Assembly (NCBI RefSeq): GCF_000190435.1
Contig: NC_015152.1
Location: forward strand, 1,804,458 to 1,868,457
Direction of reading: 5' to 3'
Source: Sphaerochaeta globosa str. Buddy
GTDB taxonomy: Bacteria > Spirochaetota > Spirochaetia > Sphaerochaetales > Sphaerochaetaceae
DNA: 64,000 nucleotides
In this document: positions 35,970 through 44,599 of the stretch, one piece after another
How positions within the stretch are numbered: the first letter of the stretch is position 1
Layout of the letters: every line of letters begins with the position of its first letter
Program-made: the position numbers and the translations under genes
Notes under the pieces: model-generated
Told to the model about the DNA's origin: nothing
What the model saw: only the letters and a program-made list of their open reading frames with translations
Databases searched by the model: none

Positions 35970-38085
35970 GCAGCGCTTCATACTCCGCTACCTGCAAGGG
36001 TTGGCTGAAAAAGAACCCCTGAACGACATCACAACCCAGCTGTTGGAGCATCTGCACCTGTTCGCGGGTTTCAACGCCTTCTGCTACAGTTGTGATGCCT
36101 AACTGGTTCGCCAAGGAGATAATGTGCTGGACAACAACCATTCCTCTTTGATGCTCATCACTACCCTTGAGGAAGCCCTGGTCCAATTTTATTACATCGA
36201 TGGCAACATCCTTGAGCATGGTAAGGGAGGAGTAACCGCTGCCAAAATCGTCAAGGGATACGAGAAACGAGTGAGATCGCAGCGAAGCCAGTACCAGGGA
36301 AAGATGCTTTACATCGTTGAGGAACAGGCTTTCAGTCAACTCGAACTCAATGAGATGGTGGGGTACTTCATAGCGGTCGATCATATCGACCAGTGATTGG
36401 TCATAATGGGTATTGAAGAGGTAGGAGCGTGATTGATTGACTGAAATCGGGTGAATCGGCAAGCCTTTGCTTTGCCATTGCCTGACGAGCTTGCAAACTT
36501 GCTCAAGCACAAACATATCCAGTGTCACCAAAAGATTGTGTTTTTCCAGCAAGGGGATGAACTGGGAAGGAGGCAACAAGCCTTTGCTCGGATGATCCCA
36601 CCTCACCAAGGCTTCACAGCCGACCAGGTGACGAGTCGTAAGCGAGTACTTTGGCTGAAGTACGATATGAAATTCACCATCCTTGAGTGCTTTGGTGAAT
36701 ACCTTTTCCAATTCACTCTCCTCAAGCAACTGGGAACGCAATACTTCGTCGTAGTAGAGGTGGCCGCTGGTCTGCCGTTCCTTGAGTGCAGAGAGGGCGA
36801 ACAGTGCCTTGTCGACGGCTTGGTTGATGGGTACCTTGTTGCCCTCGATCAAGGAGACACCGATGAGTATGTCCAGCTGGAAGGGAGACGTACCAGGAAA
36901 TGAAAACCTTTTGAGTTCTTCAGTGATAACACTGATTCTTCGTTCCAAGGTCTCTTTTTCCCGATAACTGCATAAAAGAATGAACTTGTCCCCGCTAAGG
37001 CGGGCGCACACACCGTCCTTGGTTGTATAGCGTGGCAGGACTTTGGAGAAATGCACCAAGAGAGAGTCCCCGAAGGCATAGCCGAAGTGGTCATTGATAA
37101 GCTTGAACTTTCCAATATCGAAAATGATGACTGCATAGGGACTACGCGCCCGCTCAAGCAACAGGGAGGACTCCTGTACGAAATGGTTTTTGTTCGGCAA
37201 CCCGGTCAATTCATCCTGAAATGCCAGATGCATGAGCTCTTGTTCGTACACATGGTCTTTGTAGAGCAGGTAGACCAAAAGAGAAAGTAAAAGCAGAGAG
37301 ACCAAAACAGCCATGGAAAGCGAAGCTTGGAGAATTGTCAGATACGCCATCTCAAGTAGCCTGTCTTGACTTTCAAGGACAAAATAGCCATAGCCATCGC
37401 CAAGGGGCATAATGGAAATGAAGGACAATCCAGTCTTTTGCAGGGTTTGCATCTGTTGCCCTTGCTTCCACGCTGGAACCATTTCTTGCAACGTCTTCGG
37501 CTCAAATTGCTGTGCATCATCCTTGAAGTGCCAGAGTATCTCACCATGTTCTGCCGCCCAGAGCATACTCGAACTTTCCGAATACTCTGGACACGCAAGC
37601 AAATTATAATACGATAGCGGATTGACTTTCAGTTGCAGAAAGGCTTGTTTGCCGTCGGCGAGCTGCAAGGCGACGCTATGGATCATTTGCTGGGAATCTA
37701 CGGTGAAGGATTGAGTCATTGATGAATGTTGGTCAAGAACGAGATTGATATCTGCATTGACAATGCCGTGCACAACCTCGAGGCTTTCTTGTGCAGAGAG
37801 CGTAGAAAGCGATTGAGCCAGGGCAATAAGCCGATTGCGGTCAGCCTCTATTTGGAAGGTGATGAGGTCGGCACATTGGCGGGCCCGATGCTCATACTGA
37901 TTTTGCTTTTCTTCATCCAGCAATGCATCGAGGCGGGTGTAGAAGAGAAAAAATGCGAGAATAATGATCAAGACAATAGGGAAACCCGCGAGAATGAGCC
38001 GAATGGCGACATGTCCTCTTCGCTGTATATGAACACCCTTGTTCGGCAGGGCTTTCCAATTACTATACAAGCGAGTATTTCGCAT
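35941..38085 (-). CDS. Membrane GGDEF-EAL protein, likely cyclic-di-GMP phosphodiesterase
   Basis: 714 residues (AAGGAG 4 nt before ATG 38085). Two transmembrane helices (about 27-48 and 250-275) flank a periplasmic sensor domain of about 200 residues. The GGDEF domain is degenerate: the active loop reads SGDKF at 364-368, so cyclase activity is unlikely. The EAL domain (about 460-705) keeps its catalytic motifs: GCEALVRW (EAL at 491-493), ELTES, DDFGSGYSSL, KLDQGF and AEGVET. This predicts c-di-GMP hydrolysis controlled by a periplasmic signal. No partner gene is adjacent. Confidence 0.92.
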   Translation of the reverse strand: MRNTRLYSNWKALPNKGVHIQRRGHVAIRLILAGFPIVLIIILAFFLFYTRLDALLDEEKQNQYEHRARQCADLITFQIEADRNRLIALAQSLSTLSAQESLEVVHGIVNADINLVLDQHSSMTQSFTVDSQQMIHSVALQLADGKQAFLQLKVNPLSYYNLLACPEYSESSSMLWAAEHGEILWHFKDDAQQFEPKTLQEMVPAWKQGQQMQTLQKTGLSFISIMPLGDGYGYFVLESQDRLLEMAYLTILQASLSMAVLVSLLLLSLLVYLLYKDHVYEQELMHLAFQDELTGLPNKNHFVQESSLLLERARSPYAVIIFDIGKFKLINDHFGYAFGDSLLVHFSKVLPRYTTKDGVCARLSGDKFILLCSYREKETLERRISVITEELKRFSFPGTSPFQLDILIGVSLIEGNKVPINQAVDKALFALSALKERQTSGHLYYDEVLRSQLLEESELEKVFTKALKDGEFHIVLQPKYSLTTRHLVGCEALVRWDHPSKGLLPPSQFIPLLEKHNLLVTLDMFVLEQVCKLVRQWQSKGLPIHPISVNQSRSYLFNTHYDQSLVDMIDRYEVPHHLIEFELTESLFLNDVKHLSLVLASLRSHSFLVSLDDFGSGYSSLTMLKDVAIDVIKLDQGFLKGSDEHQRGMVVVQHIISLANQLGITTVAEGVETREQVQMLQQLGCDVVQGFFFSQPLQVAEYEALLIDDRLPSS

Positions 38086-38200
38086 ACAGCTCCTTACACC
38101 GCTGGTGTGTCTTCAGTATATCGCAAGAAAGAGGAGAATCAAGGAATCTCTGATTATATGCTCATATTTTTTTACAATTTCTCAAGCAGAGCATGCAGGC

Positions 38201-38229
38201 TTGCAAGCAAATGTTCTTTCTCCTATAGT
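38201..38229 (+). promoter_or_regulatory. Strong sigma70-type promoter abutting the AEC gene
   Basis: TTGCAA (38201-38206), 17-bp spacer, TATAGT (38224-38229), ending 7 nt before ATG 38237. The geometry is the same as at yqeC. Confidence 0.65.
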
Positions 38230-38236
38230 ACCCCTC

Positions 38237-39118
38237 ATGATAGCCTCATCATTTTTACAAATGCTGCCCATCCTGCTCGTTGTTTTGGGTGGTTATGTGC
38301 TCAGCGCCTTATACACAATCAAGGTACAGGATTTGGTGAACGTAGTCTCGGATTTCTTTATGCCGGCACTCATTTTCATCTCCCTGACAGAAAGCGACCT
38401 CAGCGGCCAAGCCATCAGCGATATATCCAAGGCATCCGCCTTGGTCTGTATTCTGTTATTTGCAGCAGCATTTCTTTGGGCAAAGCTCGCCAAAGAGGAT
38501 ATCCGTTCGACCGTCCCTCCCCTTGTATTCATGAACTCAGGCTTCTTAGGCATCCCCCTGATGAAACTCTGGGGAGGTATGGAGGCTATGAATCTCATCC
38601 TCATCTATGACCAAGTACAGGGCATTTTCATGTTCACCCTCGGCATTCTGGTCATAACAGGCGGCTTCAGCAAAAAGAGCTTGCTGTCCATGTTCCATTC
38701 CCCAATTCTCTGGGCAGTGGTGCTGGGCTTTCTTTTTCGGCTGACACCGTTGAGCATGCCCTCCAGCCTTGTGGCAACCTTCACCTTTGCAGGAGAAGCC
38801 GCCTCCCCCCTGGCAGCTTTTGCTCTGGGAGTCTCCATACGATCGATCAAGTTCACCTTTAGCTGGAACCTCATAGGAGCTCTATTGCTGCGTTTTGTGG
38901 GAGGCTACCTCATCGGCTATCTTGCTGCCATGGCTTTCGGCCTAACCGGGTTGACCAGGACGGTGGTCATTGTCGCCACCGCCCTGCCTTCTGCCATGTT
39001 CACCAGTATCCTTCCGCTGCGGTATGGACTGCCCAACCAGTTTGCCAGCACCATGGTTCTGGCATCCACACTGCTGGGAGTCATTACCATTCCCCTCTCG
39101 TTTGCCTTGGCAGGCTAA
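38237..39118 (+). CDS. Auxin efflux carrier (AEC) family transporter
   Basis: 293 residues from ATG 38237. About ten transmembrane helices in two halves, with the family's features: FFMPALIFISLTESDL, FMNSGFLGIPLMKLWGG (asparagine-bearing unwound helix) and ATALPSAMFTSILPLRYG. Bacterial AEC members export or import carboxylates such as malate, malonate or citrate. Substrate unknown. The open frame extends upstream of 38237, but the promoter and the start of the first helix fix this start. No Shine-Dalgarno is present. Confidence 0.88.
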   Translation: MIASSFLQMLPILLVVLGGYVLSALYTIKVQDLVNVVSDFFMPALIFISLTESDLSGQAISDISKASALVCILLFAAAFLWAKLAKEDIRSTVPPLVFMNSGFLGIPLMKLWGGMEAMNLILIYDQVQGIFMFTLGILVITGGFSKKSLLSMFHSPILWAVVLGFLFRLTPLSMPSSLVATFTFAGEAASPLAAFALGVSIRSIKFTFSWNLIGALLLRFVGGYLIGYLAAMAFGLTGLTRTVVIVATALPSAMFTSILPLRYGLPNQFASTMVLASTLLGVITIPLSFALAG

Positions 39119-40647
39119 AGCTCGAGTATTTTGGTTTTAACCTCAGAGAAACTCAAGCCTTGGCTCTCAGCAACCGTCTTGATGGAGTCGGTTTTCTTCA
39201 GGGGGCCGAGAATGGCTTCCACTTCCTCTTGTTTGTAGCCTGCGATCAATAAATCCCCAAGTGTTGTCTTACCGGTAAAGGTAAGGGTACCACTTTCAGC
39301 TTCCGGCTTCACAACCACAGGTTGGGTGGAAAGGCCTTCGGGCAGCGTAACCGCGTCACGCGTATAGCGCTCAAAATTTGGATCAGTATTCTTTCCTTCC
39401 CTGACCAATACCTCAATGGCACTCTTAGGCAGCAGGGTTGTCTCTTCCGCCTCATAGGGAATACCCGTATAGAGTGAGACGAACAGCCTGATCGAATCAG
39501 TTCCGACTTCAGCTCCTTCAGCAATTACACCAGCCCAAAGGGTCTCCAAATCTCCCAGCCGTTCATCGAGCGAAGTTCTTTGGAATGCCGCAAGTATGGA
39601 TGCTTCGGGAATCGAAAAGCTCTTAAGGACATCACGGTAGGTATATGAGCCACGAATGTCGGCAGGATTGGCATAACCGGCGAAGTCACCGCTCTTGATC
39701 AAGGCCGGCTGTTTGCTGGATACCGTACTCCAAAGTCCCAGGGCAACTGATAGGAGAATTCCTCCGACAAGGATGGCTGTAGTCAAAAGACCAACCTTGT
39801 TCGTCGAGACTACTGCCTTATCGGCTTTTATGCCTGTTGTTACCGTCTTGGGCACCGGACAGGCGCGGTCGCTGGTGCACTCCATGCATGAAATACACTG
39901 TGCAGAAGTAACGGCGGCCCCACCTTGCACATCGATATTCATCGGGCATGCACGATTGCACTTGGAACAGCTGATACATGTCTGTTCAACGCGGCGGACC
40001 TTGAAAATTCGGAACCGGTTGAAGATGCCCAGCAACGCTCCATAGGGACACGCATACTTGCAGAAGGGGCGTTCCACAAAGAGTGAGAGGAGAACGACAA
40101 TGCCCAGTATAATGGTCCCGGCAAGGGAGAACTCGCTGCGCAGGAATGAGAAGAGTGCATAATAAGGATCGTAGGCTTGGAACACCAAGGTTGCTGAGAC
40201 ACTGGTCATGACCAATACCCACACCAACACAACGTAGCGAAGCAGTCTAAGCCATCGATCTATCTTTTGGGGAACGAAGGTATTGTAGCGTCGCTTGAAA
40301 ATTTTTCTCCCAATACGCCCTACCCACTCTTGGAATGTTCCGAATGGACAAATCCAACCGCAGATGACCGGTCCGAACAGCAAGGCAAGCAACAGTCCGA
40401 GGACCCCTAAAATTACCGAGGAATCATGGATTTTCTTGACCAAGGTACCCTCGGTAATCAAATTCCATGCCGTCACCACGCCGCCGAAGGGACAGATTGC
40501 GTGCAACGAAGCGGTACTGGGGGTAAACGGAAGTACTACTCCCCGCTCTGCCGCCGTTCCCAAGGCTATGACCACTACCACCCAGACAAAAAAAACAATC
40601 TGCACGATTGTTCGGATTCGAATATGCTTCTTCTTCAGCGTTTTCAC
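39115..40647 (-). CDS. NapH/NosR-type membrane polyferredoxin
   Basis: 510 residues from GTG 40647 (AGGAGAGGG 6 nt upstream). Five or so N-terminal transmembrane helices with the family motifs CPFGG, GWICPFGTFQEWVG and FCKYACPYGALLG, then two 4Fe-4S clusters of bacterial ferredoxin type (CISCSKCNRACP and CISCMECTSDRACP). A further membrane helix at about 285-305 leads to an extracytoplasmic C-terminal region of about 200 residues with helix-hairpin-like repeats. Likely moves electrons from the quinone pool across or along the membrane. The partner enzyme is not nearby. Confidence 0.88.
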   Translation of the reverse strand: MKTLKKKHIRIRTIVQIVFFVWVVVVIALGTAAERGVVLPFTPSTASLHAICPFGGVVTAWNLITEGTLVKKIHDSSVILGVLGLLLALLFGPVICGWICPFGTFQEWVGRIGRKIFKRRYNTFVPQKIDRWLRLLRYVVLVWVLVMTSVSATLVFQAYDPYYALFSFLRSEFSLAGTIILGIVVLLSLFVERPFCKYACPYGALLGIFNRFRIFKVRRVEQTCISCSKCNRACPMNIDVQGGAAVTSAQCISCMECTSDRACPVPKTVTTGIKADKAVVSTNKVGLLTTAILVGGILLSVALGLWSTVSSKQPALIKSGDFAGYANPADIRGSYTYRDVLKSFSIPEASILAAFQRTSLDERLGDLETLWAGVIAEGAEVGTDSIRLFVSLYTGIPYEAEETTLLPKSAIEVLVREGKNTDPNFERYTRDAVTLPEGLSTQPVVVKPEAESGTLTFTGKTTLGDLLIAGYKQEEVEAILGPLKKTDSIKTVAESQGLSFSEVKTKILEL

Positions 40648-40769
40648 GATTTGCCCTCTCCTATTTCGTACCAGCGTATGAGCTGATTGTGTGAACTATA
40701 TGGAGCATTGCTTCAGTATCGGTAAAACCTACTGGGTATGCTACACTTTGTATTCATCAGGAGGACGAT

Positions 40770-41990
40770 ATGCGAACCCTTACGCTTTCCTTGCTCGTAC
40801 TGCTACTCGGTATTTCCTTGGCGGCCATGCCGGTACAGGAACAACAAAAGCCTCTGCTTTCAGAAGAGCAGCAGGCAGAGCTGTTTGTCAAGTCAGTACA
40901 AGGGTTTTCAGACAAGTTATTCTTTGCCCATGATGCAAAAGCCTCCAATCGGATGGTTTCCCCCCTTTCTGTGCTGCTCGCCCTCGCGATGACTGCAAAC
41001 GGGGCTGAGGGAGAGACGCAGGACCAAATGCTTAGGGTGCTCACCGACTCTTCACTTTCCATGGAAGCATTGAATCTGGCGAGCCTTGCTTACCTGAAAC
41101 AAACTTCCAAGGAAGTAAGCATCGCAAACAGCTTGTGGGCAAATGAAAACGTAACACTTTCCTCGTCCTTTCTTTCCCGAGTCAGAAAGTCATATCAGGG
41201 ACAAGCTCGGAATCTCGATTTTCTCTCCCCCAAAAACACAAAAACCATCAATGACTGGGTCAAGGATGCCACCAAAGGTGCCATCGACAGCATCATCGAT
41301 AGCGTAGAGCCTTCCATGATTCTCTATGTGATCAACGCCATCAGCTTCAAGGATGCATGGAGAAACGAATTCGAGGAAAGGGCGACTCGGCCTTTGACCT
41401 TCCACACAACCCAAGGTGATGTCTCTTCGTTGTTCCTGAATCAAGAAGGCCATTTTCCCTATCTCCATCAGAATGGGGCTTCCTACCTTTTTTTGCCCTA
41501 TAAGAACGAGCGATATATCCTAACAGCCATCCTGGTCGATGAGGAAAAGGATTTGCAGTCCTTCCTCTCACAGCAGAAACATGAGGGTTTCTCATCTTCA
41601 CTCTTTGCAGCATTTGAAGAGGCACAGTATACGAACATCGACCTTTCCTTTCCCAAATTCGAGAGCAGATACTCCGACAGCTTGGTGGATGAACTCCAAG
41701 CTATGGGAATGCAGTACGCATTCGATACGAACAAGGCTGATTTCTCAGCCATGCTTGCTTCCAAACAGCCCGAAGCTGTCATCGACGAGGTACTGCACAA
41801 GACATTCATCCGTGTCGATGAGGCCGGTACAGAAGCCGCAGCCGTCACCGCTGTCATGATGAAAGCAACCAGCATGGCACCTCAGAGTTCCTTGCGCCTG
41901 ATTTTCAATCGGCCCTTCGTCTATGCGATTTTGGACCTTGAAATGCATATCCCGCTCTTCATGGGAGTACTGGAGAATCCGAAGCCATAA
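40770..41990 (+). CDS. Exported serpin (serine protease inhibitor)
   Basis: 406 residues (AGGAGG 5 nt before ATG). Signal peptide (LTLSLLVLLLGISLAA). Full serpin core: NRMVSPLSVLLALAM, the breach/shutter segments (YVINAISFKDAW; ILTAILVDEEKD), and the end LEMHIPLFMGVLENP. The hinge DEAGTEAAAVTAVMM is of the inhibitory type (small residues at P12-P9 and Thr at P8). Counting Gly353 as P15 puts P1-P1' at Thr367-Ser368, or a nearby Met/Ala if the loop shifts. It likely inhibits an elastase- or subtilisin-like protease from outside the cell. Confidence 0.94.
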   Translation: MRTLTLSLLVLLLGISLAAMPVQEQQKPLLSEEQQAELFVKSVQGFSDKLFFAHDAKASNRMVSPLSVLLALAMTANGAEGETQDQMLRVLTDSSLSMEALNLASLAYLKQTSKEVSIANSLWANENVTLSSSFLSRVRKSYQGQARNLDFLSPKNTKTINDWVKDATKGAIDSIIDSVEPSMILYVINAISFKDAWRNEFEERATRPLTFHTTQGDVSSLFLNQEGHFPYLHQNGASYLFLPYKNERYILTAILVDEEKDLQSFLSQQKHEGFSSSLFAAFEEAQYTNIDLSFPKFESRYSDSLVDELQAMGMQYAFDTNKADFSAMLASKQPEAVIDEVLHKTFIRVDEAGTEAAAVTAVMMKATSMAPQSSLRLIFNRPFVYAILDLEMHIPLFMGVLENPKP

Positions 41991-42002
41991 CGCAAAACGT
42001 TC

Positions 42003-42031
42003 TTGAGAAGCGACATCCGGTGATGTACACT
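42003..42031 (+). promoter_or_regulatory. Sigma70-type promoter of the GPH symporter operon
   Basis: TTGAGA (42003-42008), 17-bp spacer, TACACT (42026-42031). Transcription should begin near 42038, just before GGAGG at 42043-42047. Confidence 0.6.
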
Positions 42032-42068
42032 GCTAAAAACGTGGAGGCACATCATCAAAAACCTTAGC

Positions 42069-43382
42069 ATGCGTACCAAGCTCGGGTTCGGCATAGGAGA
42101 CTTGGGCGGCAATCTCTTTTTCACCATCATGGGCTTTTACCTGCTCTTTTACCTCACCGATATCATCGGCCTTTTGCCGGCCCTTGCCGGTACCGCCCTG
42201 ATGATCGGCAAAGTATGGGATGCCATCACCGATCCGATCACCGGCTATGTATCAGACCGGACCCGTACCCGATGGGGACGCAGAAGGCCCTACATGTTTG
42301 TAGGGGCCATCATCTCCTTTTTCTGCATGGGTCTGATGTTCACTCCTGTCCAACTTTCCAGCCAGATGAGACTGTTTGTGTATGTCACCTTCCTGTACTG
42401 TACACTCAATACTGCCTATACCTTGGTCAACATCCCCTACGCTGCCTTGCTGCCGGAGTTGACCGAAGACTACAACCAACGGACAATCCTCACTGGATAC
42501 CGCATGAGTTTCGCCGTAGTGGGAACCTTTGTGGGAGCGGCATTGGTCATGCCGATCATCGGCTTGTTCAGCTCCGTCTCGGTGGGATGGTCGATGATGG
42601 GAACCTTCATGGGAGCAGTCATGCTCTTTTCCACCTTGGCAACAATTTTCGCCATCAAGGAGCCCACCTATTCAGGAACGAGCGAGCTCGATGGCTTTGC
42701 ATCCACGTTTGCCGATGTGATGAAGGAGAAGGTATTCCTCTCCGCCTTGCTTCCCTGGACGTTTTTCATCACCGGCACTTCCATGATCCAAGGTGCGCTG
42801 GTCTACTATTTCGCCTACATATTCGGCAACGAAGGCCTTTTCCAACTCGCCCTTGTCGCCCTATTGTCCTTCAGCCTGCTGTGTATCCCGATTTGGGTCC
42901 AGGTATCCAAACGCATCGGGAAGAAGGCGTGCTATATGATCGGCATGTCCATTATGTCCGTAGCGGTAATGCTGTTCAGCCTGCTAGGGACCAAGCTCGG
43001 ACCTACCTTCGGAGTCATTGTGATGGGTTTTGCAGGGGTTGGGCTTTCCACCCACTATGTAATGCCTCATTCCATTCTTCCCGACATTGTCGAGTATGAC
43101 GCGGTGACAAGGAACAAAGGAAGGCGTGAGGGAGTTTTTTCCAGCCTCTGGACGTTCTCCAGCAAACTCGGACAAGCATTGGCCCTCGCACTGAATGGAT
43201 GGATACTTGCCTTGTTCGGATATCAGAGTGAACACATCAGTGAGGTTGCAAAAATCGGCATTGTGCTCATTTGCGGACCCTTGCCGCTTCTCTGGTATAT
43301 TGCCGGTATTTGGATTTTGCGCACCTATCCCATAGACCGGGTCTACTATGAACAGATGATTGCAAAGCGGGACAACGCGTGA
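42069..43382 (+). CDS. GPH-family sugar:cation symporter (MelB-like)
   Basis: 437 residues from ATG 42069, twelve predicted membrane helices. GPH motifs: GFGIGDLGGNLFF, KVWDAITDPITGYVSDRTRTRWGRRRPYM (cytoplasmic loop 2-3 with the cation-site Asp), and ATFGVI-type later loops. It imports a glycoside or sugar with Na+ or H+. The start is unusual: the good Shine-Dalgarno GGAGG (42043-42047) is 21 nt from this ATG but 6 nt from an in-frame ATC at 42054, and the extra residues (IKNLS) look like the family N-terminus. It overlaps the next gene by 4 bp. Confidence 0.9.
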   Translation: MRTKLGFGIGDLGGNLFFTIMGFYLLFYLTDIIGLLPALAGTALMIGKVWDAITDPITGYVSDRTRTRWGRRRPYMFVGAIISFFCMGLMFTPVQLSSQMRLFVYVTFLYCTLNTAYTLVNIPYAALLPELTEDYNQRTILTGYRMSFAVVGTFVGAALVMPIIGLFSSVSVGWSMMGTFMGAVMLFSTLATIFAIKEPTYSGTSELDGFASTFADVMKEKVFLSALLPWTFFITGTSMIQGALVYYFAYIFGNEGLFQLALVALLSFSLLCIPIWVQVSKRIGKKACYMIGMSIMSVAVMLFSLLGTKLGPTFGVIVMGFAGVGLSTHYVMPHSILPDIVEYDAVTRNKGRREGVFSSLWTFSSKLGQALALALNGWILALFGYQSEHISEVAKIGIVLICGPLPLLWYIAGIWILRTYPIDRVYYEQMIAKRDNA

Positions 43383-44599
43383 ACAAATCTACTGAACAAT
43401 TCCCCACCCCGCACTTCAGCAGGTCTATCTACCGATTCAGCCGCATCATTGGGAGGCCCTATGTGCGGTTTGCACTGGGCATCAACACCCTGAAAGTGGT
43501 TAACCGCCCTATTCTTACACGGGAAATACAAACCTTCAGAGAGGGGAAGCAGAGTCTCATCATTGCCTTCAGACATACAGCGAAGGAGGATGCCCCTGCC
43601 CTGTTGGCGGCTGTAAAAGAAAGTCATCTGACGTTTCTCTATGGACGGGATGTCCTGAACTGGGCTGGAAAGGCAACTAAGTTTCTCTTCCCACGCCTGG
43701 GGTTTGTAGCAGTACAGAATCGCGGGAACAACAAGGAAGGCATGCGCTATCTGCGCAAGGAAGTAAGTCAGGGGCGTTTTCCTCTCACACTGGCACCGGA
43801 AGGACAGGTCACCTATCACAGCCACCGTTGCCAACCTATTGAAATGGGGGTTGCAACCATGGCTTCCTGGGCTTTGGAAAGCAACAAGGATGTAACCATT
43901 CTCCCCATCGCCATTGGCTACCATTATACCAACAGTCTAGATTCCCTGCTCAGGCGTTGGCAGGCAGAAACCGGGCTTCTCCTTACCAACCAAGACGATC
44001 GAGGGCGGCTACTGGAAGCTTGTGAAAAAAGTCTCCAGCTGGTTGCTTCGTTCTTTGGCCTTCCGCTTTCGGATGAACCCGATTTCCTTGTACGCAGGAA
44101 TCTGCTTTGTGAAGCCTTGCTTACACTCGGAGAACAGCAAGCAGGGCTTACCTGTGGAGAAGGGAAACTATTGGATAGACTTTTCGGGCTCCGCTATGCA
44201 GGTGAGGACACCCTGTTCAACCAGAAAGAAAGTCCACGCCCGTTTGTAAAGCAGGCAAGCATTGCCTACAGGCAGGCAGGAGCCCTCCACTTTTTACGTA
44301 TCAGCCAAGTTGTCGATATCCTGGAATACCTGGACCCCTTCTACGCAGAGGGAAGCAATAAGCAGAATCGCAATATTGAAGTTGCGCTGAACCTTCTGGA
44401 TGTCAACAATCGTCTTGCTGGAGGCTCAATAAACACCCGCTACAGTCCCAAAAGAAAGCGAGCCACCATTCTCATCGGGGATCCAATTCGTTTCCAATGC
44501 CAAGAAACACAGAAAGGCGGACGCCGAAAGCGCCTGGACCTCATGCATGAAGCGGTATTTCAAGGTTTACAGAAAACCAGTGATGATTTGGTGCCTTAA
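43379..44599 (+). CDS. PlsC-type acyltransferase, large form
   Basis: 406 residues from GTG 43379, overlapping the symporter stop by 4 bp. The N-terminal ~230 residues hold an acyltransferase domain: FRHTAKEDAP (HxxxxD), LYGRDVLNW and LAPEGQVTYHS, followed by VTILPIAIGYHYTN. The C-terminal ~180 residues are helical and unfamiliar. It probably acylates glycerophosphate or a related polyol. Coupling to a sugar symporter is odd for a phospholipid enzyme and hints at an acylated sugar or glycolipid, but that is inference. It converges on the smaller plsC gene with a 4-bp overlap. Confidence 0.8.
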   Translation: MNKSTEQFPTPHFSRSIYRFSRIIGRPYVRFALGINTLKVVNRPILTREIQTFREGKQSLIIAFRHTAKEDAPALLAAVKESHLTFLYGRDVLNWAGKATKFLFPRLGFVAVQNRGNNKEGMRYLRKEVSQGRFPLTLAPEGQVTYHSHRCQPIEMGVATMASWALESNKDVTILPIAIGYHYTNSLDSLLRRWQAETGLLLTNQDDRGRLLEACEKSLQLVASFFGLPLSDEPDFLVRRNLLCEALLTLGEQQAGLTCGEGKLLDRLFGLRYAGEDTLFNQKESPRPFVKQASIAYRQAGALHFLRISQVVDILEYLDPFYAEGSNKQNRNIEVALNLLDVNNRLAGGSINTRYSPKRKRATILIGDPIRFQCQETQKGGRRKRLDLMHEAVFQGLQKTSDDLVP

